Below are positions 1 through 18,855 of a stretch of DNA of 64,000 nucleotides, one piece after another (the stretch's first letter is position 1; each line of letters begins with the position of its first letter). Source of the DNA: Bursaphelenchus xylophilus (lineage: Eukaryota > Nematoda > Chromadorea > Rhabditida > Aphelenchoididae). A model generated the notes under the pieces. It did not search any database and was not told the DNA's origin. It saw only the letters and a program-made list of their open reading frames with translations. The DNA is taken from NCBI GenBank assembly GCA_904066235.2, contig CAJFCV020000003.1, positions 8,432,001 to 8,496,000 on the forward strand, given 5' to 3'. Both the position numbers and the translations under genes were made by a program.

Positions 1-1
1 A

Positions 2-1471
2 TCAGCTGATTCCAACTGGGAAGTTGTCGAATATCCACAAGAACTCAATCCATTCGCAGATGAGGACGAAATGGTTAGTATCTTTCTACTTTATAAGTGC
101 TTTGTGTTTAGAGCGACTGTCTAAATCCGTTTGGATACACATCAAGCGATGAGGACAGTGATGACGAACATCCAACTCCCATGCCGAGAAAATCAATTCA
201 ATCAGCGATTGAGGAGGCAATCAATGATGACGGAGATGTTTCCAAGAAAAATTCGAGGGAAGAGTAAGACTTTTTAATGTGTGTCCGGTAGATTCCATAG
301 CAGTCGTATAGATTTGTAAGCAAAATTCAAGTATCTTTATGCCATTGACTGCTCGATTTTCAGATCCCAAGAGGTTCCAGAGCCGGTTCCAGAACCACCC
401 AAGTCCGCTGAACCAGAAGATCCGAAGCCGACGGAGACCAAAGTCTACCCAGATCTCCGAAAACTATCCGTGGACAATCACACGTCGGCCAACTTTTACT
501 TGCCAGCTAGTCTGGTCTTGGCCAAAAAACGAATGATAACGTTGAGTGAGCTTGACCGACCTCAACTTCTGCATGAACTGGAAAAAGTAATCAAAACTCT
601 GGATTATATTGAAAGACATACGACAACAATGGAAAGGAACTTGCTCAAAGAAATTGGGAAAGGTAAGAATGCAGTCGATGTGTATGTTACAGTTATTGTA
701 TTTGCTAGTTATCAATCAAAATTGTTTTTCAGAAGGCTTCAGATGGGATAAATGTAATCTAGTCGACGATTGGGGCCGAGCGATGCAGCAACGCCATGAT
801 AATCTCATCAAAGGCAGCATGATCGTTCATGAGTAAGTTGATTACATAAACTGTTTGTTTCCAAGTCTAGATTAATTTATGAATAACCAGCAAATCAATG
901 AAACCCAAGCTCAGTAATAAATCCTTTCATAATTTTTTATTCTTGCAGTTACCTAAAAAAGCTGATGGAAGCCGCCTTGAAAAAAATCACGACGCTCAAT
1001 GAAAAGAAGATCGAAAAGGAGGGCCTCAAGAAGGAGCTCGAGAGCATGCTGGTCGTGCTTGAGAAGAACCGCATCTCCATACCAAACAGTAAGTTTCTAA
1101 CTTCAATTACGTCATCAAACCTATGCCCCAATAGCCAAGGCAACTTCTGTACAAACCCCGCCTTTTTTAGACGCCTTAGGTAGTATAGTTAGCCTCACTT
1201 TCAAAGGGGATCCAAGAATTCATTCGTCAAAGAAGAGTTTTGTATACGGAGATTTATTTTGGCCTAAGATTGATCTTCGAGACGTTGTTCGTTGAAGACA
1301 GCTTTCGTTGAACGGAAGTTTGTTGCACAGAGTTCCACCATGTTTTCTCACGAAATTTTGCTTTCAGTTCTCGATGAAAACGCAAAGAAGGAGAACATGA
1401 CTCCGAAGCCGGCCAAGGAGGAGAAACGAAAGTCCAAAGGCCTGGTCAAACGTATCAAGAAGGTATTCTAA
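2..1471 (+). CDS. EHBP1/MICAL-like bMERB-domain protein, 3' part
   Basis: This is the C-terminal part of a gene whose 5' end lies outside the window. Exons are 2-73, 112-263, 364-662, 733-832, 949-1088 and 1368-1471; splice phases agree throughout. The first two exons carry two NPF tripeptides in acidic context (ELNPFADEDE and LNPFGYTSSDED). In EHBP1 and MICAL-L proteins such motifs bind EH domains of EHD proteins. Exons 3-5 encode a long charged helical region (from LLHELEKVIKTLDYIERH to the LKKELESML segment) with the spacing of a bMERB domain, which binds Rab8-family GTPases in endocytic recycling. A Lys-rich tail ends in RIKKVF, without the CaaX box of human EHBP1. No calponin-homology domain is visible, but it would lie upstream. 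C. elegans ehbp-1 is the likeliest orthologue; MICAL-like is the alternative. Confidence 0.7.
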
Positions 1472-2168
1472 GTCCCTGCAACATACTCCCAACACATTCT
1501 GAGAGCTTTTCCTGTTATCCTTGTTATCTGTCCATATTCTCCACCATTTATCCCTTCTAATCATCCCTTCCGAGGCCGTTCCACGGCACCAAAATATCCT
1601 CCAAAATACGGAACTCTCTCCTTTCCTCGTCGTATCTGTCAAACGGGGCTCTACAATAAATTTCACTCCATCTCTAAGGGTTCCATTGTGTCCATAATCA
1701 GGCACAGTTGTAAGTATATAATTCGATCCGTCTTTGCCGGTGTGTCCATAATTTATTCAAACCCAATACCACATACTTAATCTTTATTCATTAAAATTTG
1801 TAAAACTCAGATCATTGGTTTGATTTGTGATGCGAAAAATTGGAAGAAAAAAATTAGTTTATACCGTTTTGGCATTAAGAAGGCTCTGAAAAAGACAACA
1901 AGATACAACATTCAAATTAAAAAAATGGATACATGCTTCTGCGATTATGCAAATTTAAAAAACAAATGTTGTTTTTATAAAGTATGGAAAATTGACAACT
2001 TTTACATAGAAAAATCGGAAAAAGTATAATATGCAAATTTCTTTACAAAAAAGTTATAATATGCCAATTCGAACTGAATCAATCGACAAGCCGTGTGATA
2101 TATTATCTTAAAACAGCGGAGAGAAGTGGCAAGAGCACGGAGGTAGAAGTTTGGATCTCAATCTTATC
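1472..2168. other. Convergent intergenic region
   Basis: This region separates the 3' ends of the bMERB gene and unc-6. I see no coding exon. It is AT-rich, with a short direct repeat of the type AAGTATAATATGC / AAGTTATAATATGCC near 2025-2062. A 113-codon open frame on the minus strand (1364-1705) overlaps the bMERB last exon and shows no recognisable protein. Confidence 0.6.
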
Positions 2169-11328
<9,160 letters not shown>

Positions 11329-11678
11329 TTTCGAGGCCGGCGCTGCGGAAATTCCGGAGGGGCGGAGCCTAGTTCCGGCGCTGCCAATCAGCGACGAGCG
11401 AGGGGGCGGGGCTTGCGGAGAGTGAGGGAAAGAAAGGATAAGTTTGGAAACTGATGGGAATGCCCCACGGACATTAGTTTTATTGAATTTCGCGTAAGAA
11501 AACAGAACTCCGCCAGTCGGATGTATTTGCTTGAGGCATCCAAATCCAAGGTGAATTTGACGTGAAGTGTAATATAAAAGGTGGGTTAAAGGGGGAAAAT
11601 AAAGGGGTTTCAAACATGTTTTATGTTTATTTAAAAGCTATGTATCCTAAAATGCCAAAAATTGGGGACAACGCAATG
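11329..11678 (-). promoter_or_regulatory. 5' flank of unc-6
   Basis: Only 350 bp separate the unc-6 start from the end of the 3.4-kb foldback repeat, so the proximal promoter and 5' UTR must lie here or the element has displaced them. A GC-rich block (11330-11420) directly precedes the ATG. I see no definite TATA box or trans-splice site. Confidence 0.3.
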
Positions 11679-11924
11679 GCTGTCCCCAAATTTATACCAT
11701 TCTGTCCCCAAATTTCCCCATTCTGTCCCCAACGACCTGTCCCCAAATAGGAGTTCGGAATCTGTCCCCAAAATAATCCGAATATGTCCCCAAACACAAA
11801 AATTAGTGTAGGGTCCATGTTTCGGGGTAGTAATAACACTTCGGGCTAAAAAATTTGAAAATTCAAATCGGTGATTACGTAATAAGCAAAAGTTCAATAC
11901 CTTTGGGTAAAAATCGGATAAAGG

Positions 11925-12364
11925 GGTAATCGAGGATGCTGATTTTGAAAATGATATTCATTTTTCATGATTGTAACTTTTTTCTTAAGTAGTAGTGCAA
12001 AGTAGTAATTTTTGAAAATTTTAGATGAGATGTCGAGTTATAGGTAATCGAGGATGCTGATTTTGAAAATGATATTCATTTTTCATGATTGTAACTTTTT
12101 TCTTAAGTAGTAGTGCAAAGTAGTAATTTTTGAAAATTTTAGATGAGATGTCGAGTTATAGGTAATCGAGGATGCTGATTTTGAAAATGATATTCATTTT
12201 TCATGATTTTAACTTTTTTCTTAAGTAGTAGTGTAAAGTAGTAACTTTTGAAAATTTTAGACGAGATGTCGATTTATAGGTAATCGAGGATGCTGATTTT
12301 GAAAATGATATTCATTTTTCATGATTTTAACTTTTTTCTTAAGTAGTAGTGTAAAGTAGTAATT
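11925..12364. repeat. 118-bp tandem repeat, about four copies
   Basis: Units start at 11925, 12043, 12161 and 12279, each opening GGTAATCGAGGATGCTGATT, so the period is 118 bp. The last unit is truncated. The mirrored arm (about 14640-14835) has only two copies in reverse orientation, so the array changed length after the arms formed. Confidence 0.9.
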
Positions 12365-12584
12365 TGTGAGATTTTTTGAATTGGAAGGGTTTATGGGTGC
12401 TGATTCCAGAATAAGATTCATGATGAGTTGTGCTGTAAAATTGTGATCTTTTTTTTTATTTTATTTTTTTTTTGATGAATAGTTAGTTAAATGCAAGGTA
12501 TGTGTTATTGTTGATTCAAAAACTGTGTTCATCTTCTGTAGTTTTTATTCACCTCCAATTTGTTGGCAGAAGAATTTTTGCTCA

Positions 12585-13241
12585 CAGAATTTTCTGTCAA
12601 ACCTGGCATAGCGGCAGGCTATCCCAAGCCAAACAATCTTATAGCAGAAAAATTTCTGTCAAACCCCGCCCATTTTAGCGCGCTCGATGAAGGGCAGAAG
12701 CAATACCGTTGATGACTCGAAGTAATAATCGCATGAAAAACAATCCTGCTGGATAATTGTTCAGTCTAGCATTTATCACTTTAAAAATTTAAAATATTTT
12801 ACAAATATTTTCAACTCCTTCAGGTTCGTCTGATATCACCTAAAGCAATGTCTGCCTAATTGCAATAAATCGATAGAGAAAACGTTGAAACAGCAAATAA
12901 CTTGCGTAAATTTAACCTATTCTTGTACGGACAACGTCACAAAATAGTACGGCTGTTTTTTTTTATGACAAAAAATTTTAAAAATATAACTATGTTGTCT
13001 AAAGAGAAGTATTTTTAAATTTCAAAAAGTTTTTTTGCTATTTTAAGTTCTTTGAGCAACGTCGTGTTATTATCCAACAGGATTGTTTTTCGTGCGATTA
13101 TTACTTCGAGTCATCAACGGTATTGCTTCTGCCCTTCATCGAGCGCGCTAAAATGGGCGGGGTTTGACAGAAATTTTTCTGCTATAAAATTGTTTGGCTT
13201 GGGATAGCCTGCCGCCATGCCAGGTTTGACAGAAAATTCTG
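12585..13241. mobile_element. Nested foldback element in the left arm
   Basis: This 657-bp element has perfect terminal inverted repeats CAGAATTTTCTGTCAAACC. Each arm continues imperfectly for roughly 180 bp, including GCGCGCTCGATGAAGGGCAG. It interrupts the sequence GCTCACAAGGG, which is uninterrupted on the opposite arm (14404-14420). The flanks are consistent with a 2-3 bp target duplication (CA or ACA). It encodes nothing. I infer a non-autonomous DNA transposon. Confidence 0.8.
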
Positions 13242-13434
13242 ACAAGGGAATGGTCCCAACGATCCGTGGGATCCACAAATGAAACCTAGATATTCTGAAA
13301 GAGCAGGTAAAATTTAGTAGGAATCCGTTTTTTCTACTTGCCGAATAAGTCTGTGCGACGAGAAATATCGACGAAAAGATCCGACCAAAAAATCGAAAGA
13401 GAGAAAAGAAAACCCGAAAGGCCTTGGAAGGCGT

Positions 13435-13521
13435 CACCAAATAGTCTAGTGGAAAAAGTTCCACGCACAAATTTTTTGGGGGAGGGAGGCTTTGGAGGTT
13501 CGATTCCACCCGGAGCGGAAA
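13435..13521 (+). other. tRNA-like sequence (A and B boxes) in left arm
   Basis: TAGTCTAGTGG at 13442-13452 matches a Pol III A box, and GGTTCGATTCC near 13498-13508 matches a B box. The spacing is longer than in an ordinary tRNA, the T-stem has a mismatch, and no acceptor stem closes. It is therefore more likely a tRNA-derived (SINE-like) relic than a working tRNA. Confidence 0.45.
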
Positions 13522-14132
13522 TCTCCGGCTTTTGAACCTACGTGTTCATTGCTGTATCCTACAGTCTTAAAAAATTTTTTTTTGTTTGTTGACCTTTTCT
13601 ACAGGGTTTGCTGCAAAATTTTATGAAAAGTTGACATTTCGGCAATATTTCTGATAAGCCCGATGTCGACATACTGGTATCTTCAAGACACTTCTACTCG
13701 ATTCTGGAAGGTTTTATAGGATCTTGCAGATCTTTTTCGGTTTCCCAAAAAGGATGTTGCCAAAATCTCACCTTTTCATAAAATTTTGCAAGAAAAGTTG
13801 AAAAGAGAATTTTTGGGTCCTTGCGTCAGCGTGTAGTAGACCGCGTGAATATTTACGAAAAAATCGACTTTGAGTTTTTTTGGTTAAAAATGGCCGTGGA
13901 CACGTGTTTAACCAGTGCCCAGATTATTTTTTCAAATTCTGCCCAGAAGGTATAAATCTGCATAAATTTGTCTTCTTTGGAACGGATCTGGTGGTATCAT
14001 AAAAAGAGGTAATGGCCAGAGATTTCCACTGCTCCGATGCAACAAACCCTGTAAAGCGGGTCAATAAAAAAAAAAGTTTTTTATATGACTGTAGGATACA
14101 GCAATGAACACGTAGGTTCAAAAGCCGGAGAT

Positions 14133-14220
14133 TTCCGCTCCGGGTGGAATCGAACCTCCAAAGCCTCCCTCCCCCAAAAGATTTGTGCGTGGAACCTTTT
14201 CCACTAGACTATTTGGTGAC
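14133..14220 (-). other. tRNA-like sequence, mirrored copy in right arm
   Basis: This is the reverse-complement partner of the tRNA-like block at 13435-13521. It has the same A-box (14201-14220) and B-box (14145-14160) matches and a few substitutions, such as AAAAGATTTG against AAATTTTTTG. Confidence 0.45.
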
Positions 14221-15079
14221 GCCTTCCAAGGCCTTTCGGTCTTTCTTTTCTCTCTTTCGATTTTTTGGTCGGATCTTTTCGTCGATATTTCTCGTCGCAC
14301 AGACTTATTCGGCAAGTAGAAAAAACGGATTCCTACTAAATTTTACCTGCTCTTTCAGAATATCAAGGTTTCATCTGCGGATCCCACGGATCGTTGGGAC
14401 CATTCCCTTGTGAGCAAAAATTCTTCTGCCAACAAATTGGAGGTGAATAAAAACTACAGAAGATGAACACAGTTTTTGAATCAACAATAACACATACCTT
14501 GCATTTAACTAACTATTCATCAAAAAAAAATAAAATAAAAAAAAAGATCACAATTTTACAGCACAACTCATCATGAATCTTATTCTGGAATCAGCACCCA
14601 TAAACCCTTCCAATTCAAAAAATCTCACAAATTACTACTTTGCACTACTACTTAAGAAAAAAGTTACAATCATGAAAAATGAATATCATTTTCAAAATCA
14701 GCATCCTCGATTACCTATAACTCGACATCTCATCTAAAATTTTCAAACATTACTACTTTGCACTACTACTTAAGAAAAAAGTTACAATCATGAAAAATGA
14801 ATATCATTTTCAAAATCAGCATCCTCGATTACCCCTTTATCCGATTTTTACCCAAAGGTATTGAACTTTTGCTTATTACGTAATCACCGATTTGAATTTT
14901 CAAATTTTTTAGCCCGAAGTGTTATTACTACCCCGAAACATGGACCCTACACTAATTTTTGTGTTTGGGGACATATTCGGATTATTTTGGGGACAGATTC
15001 CGAACTCCTATTTGGGGACAGGTCGTTGGGGACAGAATGGGGAAATTTGGGGACAGAATGGTATAAATTTGGGGACAGC

Positions 15080-18000
15080 TTAACAATTATCCAAAAATTG
15101 GTATTAAGACAGCAAAAAACATAAAAATATAAAAATTTTCCGCACAGTGCTTCAAGAATAATATTTTGACAGAAAAGAACTACTAAATGCCAAACAAAAA
15201 TATGAAAATGAAAATGGTGACATACGTATTTTAAAACATGCTTTCAAATTTTCAAAGATTGCAATTAAAAATTTTTCCGCACTGTGTAAACTTTTGTCTG
15301 CTTTAAAAATGTCAAAGATTTTCGACAAAATTACTTTGTTACACTCTGATCATCTATTTCATCTAGAATTTACTATCGTCTCCTGGCCACAACTTTTATT
15401 TTGGCCATAAAACGATAATTATAATCCGAAACTCGTTTACAATCCCGAGTCTTTCGAGATTCCGAACTTTCATAACATTGTAAAGCTCTCAATGGTTGTC
15501 ACAAACAAATAAATCACTAAATTTTGGATTTGCAAGATATTCTCTGTAGATTCTCAGCTTGAATCATCACGAATTTCCGAAGAAATATATTAAGAATGCA
15601 CTTGAAGTGGGTCGTTTTCACATGGATTAATTAGAGAGTGGGAAATTATAAATTACTAGCGGTTTCCGAGTCAAGAACCCAACAAGTTCGGGGATTTACA
15701 ATGCAATTTATGGAAGTTGCAACGGTTGTGAGGAGGTTGATTGAAAGAATCCTTAGAAAACTTGAAGAATTTACCCTTTACTGGGGATTCGCAAGTATCA
15801 ACAACCTTACCGTAGGATTCGGCGATTGGTCTGAATCATTAACGCATACTCTTCATTATAGCAAAACAATGCGGAAACTGTAAGTTTAATAGTGATTGCA
15901 ATTGGCTGGGAGGTTGAAACACGGCAACAACTCTAGAAACGGCACAGATCTTCTCCACCTAGAGACGTTTTCTTCGGGGACAGAGCAAAGGGTCGACGAG
16001 ATGCTTACGATTTTATGCCAAGCCTCCAAAAAGCTTGAAAGTGACTGATTATGAGCGAGGAATTACAACACGACTCTTTCTTGTATTGTTAGCCCTTGAA
16101 TAACCTTAAATTCTTCAGCAATCCAAAAAAAAATTGTGTATTCCACGAGCTATTACTAACAAAACGTCTCAAAACTGACCACGCTGTTCTATGGCATCAT
16201 CCGTCATCGCTTTACTCCTTATTAATTAATCCGCTTATTGTCCTCGAAAATTTTACCAACACGGCTAAAATTTTTGGATAAACTCGCAAAAAGCGTCGAA
16301 TCTTCACCATTTGTAGCATAAAAATTTCGGAGTTTTCTGCAAAGCTCAAGCAAAGTAATCGCATAGGTGCTAAAAAATTATTATAATATGTGCGGAATTT
16401 TGTGAAAATGTAAGCGTCACGCTTTAGGCTTTTCCTCTGTTAATTTCCTTTAACGTTTCTGACACTTTGAACTTTGTTATACGCAGCAGTGCTAGTATTT
16501 CGGGTGTTTCTTCAAAACAAACCCTCTAGTCGCTAAACTAACGCTTTCTCTCTAAGACTATCATGTGGCTACAAGTGTTGTATTTTGCTTCGGCTTGGCT
16601 CGCATCTTGTGTTCTGATACGAAGGAATTGTGAGTGTTCAAATGTTTCTTTGTAATTTCCCTTACTTCTGATTTGTATTATTTTTCACTGCATGTTTTTA
16701 TCGACCTTGTTGATAAACAATCTCTTTTCTTGAAATAAAAATTTTTATTACAATATTTCATTATTGCAGATAATAAGTCTCCTTCTCAGTTACAATTTTA
16801 ATTTCGTTCAAGTTTTTAAAACAACTGTATCCACAGCAAGCTACCGTTTTGAATTCTTTTAACTTTTGTTGACGAAAAATCGGTGGTGGCTAGAAGAATG
16901 CTCCGGGTGTTCATTGGGCTGGCTACTCGACCCTTCAAGGGCAATGTTAGATTGGTATGTTTGAAGAAGCAAAAGACGGTGTGGTGGGTAAAAAGACATT
17001 GATTAATGAATTTGTCGTATGTTATTAGGAATCGAAAGTTTCCAGTTGTAGTTCGAAGGCCGGCTTTCCTATTTTTACACATTGCGCGGAAGGTGTGTGG
17101 GCCAGAGTCTGATGATTTTTAGATTTGCAGAACCAACGGTAGTCTAGAAAAAAATCGAAAATGGGTTGTGAAGGAGTTCATCGAATGAAATAATTTTAGT
17201 CGTGAGACGTTCCATTGCACTTTTATCTGGTTTTGTCATCAATTAATAAATCTTATAAATTGCAAAAACAAAAAAAAGAAAATCAAAAATGTTTTTTTAG
17301 AAAGTGCAAAAACTAGCATTGTAACGAAGTGTAACGCTTAGTCGCACACAGTTTTGCCCATAAGTGAAAAATCGCCGGTAATCGACATTAAAGTTAGTTT
17401 TAATATTACACGAATGTGACGGTCTTTTTTTATTTTTTTTTCATTTTTTATACGTATCTGCTGCTACGTTTTCTAATAATTTGTTGTGTTACAATTCAAC
17501 AGTCAACCTTACAGTGATGTTTTCCTCCCGCTCCAGTTCCCTTTCAAAGCAACATTTTCCAAATAGATGCACTTGTAACTAACCCCATTAATTTTGATTT
17601 TTCGTCTTCCGAATAACCAAGGTATCGCTATTACTTTTCGATCAACCGACTTGATTAACCTTTCCCTTGAACTTTGTGCAATCAGAAGTAATAAAAGGGC
17701 ATTCACAATAGTCATCGTGTTCTTTGGAATCCCGTATTTTCAGTTGGCTGACGTCACTTTTTCTTTGTTGTTGGACCCCCATCGATGAAATTGACGAGTG
17801 GCCTTTAAATCGGGGGAAAAATTCAGAAGACATGACACGATTTTTTTTTATTGAAACTTTTTTGTACGGCATTCAAAATTTGAAGATTTCTGACACTTGT
17901 GAGAGCGGCATCTCGTGCAACAGAGTTTTGATTACAATTCCTTAAGAATTTTTTTGAGTGCCTAAAACATTTTTGTTCAGCATCAAAAAATAACGGAAAA

Positions 18001-18855
18001 CTTGGAAAACGGCTCTGAAATCCGTCAAATAGTTCGCTGCTTGAACTTACGGTGTCTCCACCATAGAAAATTTGAGATTTTTTGAAAAAGGCAAGAATCC
18101 TTTCGAAGAGTTCATTTTCCCTCTACAGGATGAAAAGACTGCTCTGCAAGTGTACTAAACAGTAGCTTAGTGCCGCTAAACTTTGTAGCGGCTGATCGCA
18201 CACATGTTTTGTCGGATGTTGGGTGCTCCTTAGGTTAGTGAATCGTCTCAACTACAGGGTTTGTAGCGACGCCGCAGCGTTTGATTATAAAAGGCCCGCG
18301 ACGAAACGTTTATTTCTTATATTTGTTTTCCTCAATCATCCCCTCTTTTCGCTGTCTTCCGGGTGTTCTGGCAGGGCTCTCGGGTGTAATGTAACACCTA
18401 AAATACGGAATTCGTATTTTTTGAACTTTTGTTTTGGAAGAGGTGCACTTTGGGGAATATAAAGTCGGGGAGATTACTGTTTTATAACTTTTAAAGAGGT
18501 TTCAACCTCTCTAAAAATTGTGGCCGTTATCTAACAACGTGTTGTTAGACAATGGCCACAATTCTTTTGCATTGGTAACACAAGATTTCAAAATTTTTCA
18601 AGGAAAAAAGAAACATTTCTAGGATACTCCCACCGATTTTCTTCGTATTTAGCAGACGTCCTAGATACGGCAAAATAAATTCCATAAAAATTCAACGATT
18701 TTTCCCATTTTTTCAAAATCTGTCGTATAAAATGTCACCTGAGTTCAAATTGAAAACTAATGAAGTTATGCCCTTATAAACCGTGCCGCATGGCTCTCAT
18801 CATATTCGTCAACTTGTTGTACCCTATTTCTAACTCTGGCCTTTAGCTCTCCACC
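15080..18855. other. 3.8-kb region without a recognised gene
   Basis: I find no exon I can support. Candidates seen: an ATG at 16563 opening a hydrophobic 22-residue start (MWLQVLYFASAWLASCVLIR) followed by a GTGAGT donor, but no downstream acceptor gives a reasonable continuation; and a plus-strand stretch at 16860-17090 that reads as two short exon-like pieces with no known similarity. GCACAGTGC-type motifs occur at about 15138 and 15276. The last few hundred bases are the promoter side of the dehydrogenase gene. Confidence 0.45.
18516..18563. repeat. Near-perfect 48-bp hairpin upstream of dhs-28-like gene
   Basis: AATTGTGGCC...CTAACAAC and GTTGTTAG...GGCCACAATT pair almost completely, with a two-base centre. 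A second small palindrome (GAGGTTTCAACCTC) lies just upstream at about 18495-18508. It could be a transposon footprint or a structured regulatory element; nothing decides between them. Confidence 0.6.

Larger units (their letters stand above)
11679..15079. repeat. 3.4-kb foldback repeat (giant hairpin)
   Basis: The left arm (11679 to about 13612, interrupted by a nested element at 12585-13241) reappears in reverse complement as the right arm (about 14037-15079). The outer tips share GCTGTCCCCAAATTTATA. The TGTCCCCAAA-rich tips, the tandem-repeat block, the AT-rich block and a tRNA-like block occur in mirrored order. About 425 bp of loop (13612-14037) is not paired and contains a smaller inverted pair around TTTTCATAAAATTTTGCA. 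No transposase or other protein is encoded. The arms differ by small substitutions and in tandem-repeat copy number (four left, two right). Confidence 0.9.

Noticed and set aside
11631..11897. An 88-codon frame also found, almost unchanged, at 14861-15124
   Set aside because: It lies in the mirrored tips of the foldback repeat, reads through TGTCCCCAAA repeats (LGTEWGNLGTEW) and has no gene context. Conservation comes from the inverted repeat.
11925..12364. Regular repeats that could suggest a CRISPR array
   Set aside because: The 118-bp units are contiguous with no spacers, in a eukaryotic genome. It is a simple tandem repeat.
13114..13509. A 131-codon frame with a similar twin at 14144-14413
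   Set aside because: Mirrored arms of the foldback and the nested element; it crosses an element boundary and includes the tRNA-like block.
16563..17105. Possible small secreted-protein gene (MWLQVLYF... start)
   Set aside because: No acceptor downstream gives a frame longer than about ten codons in the right phase, and the exon-like pieces at 16860-17090 have no clear start.
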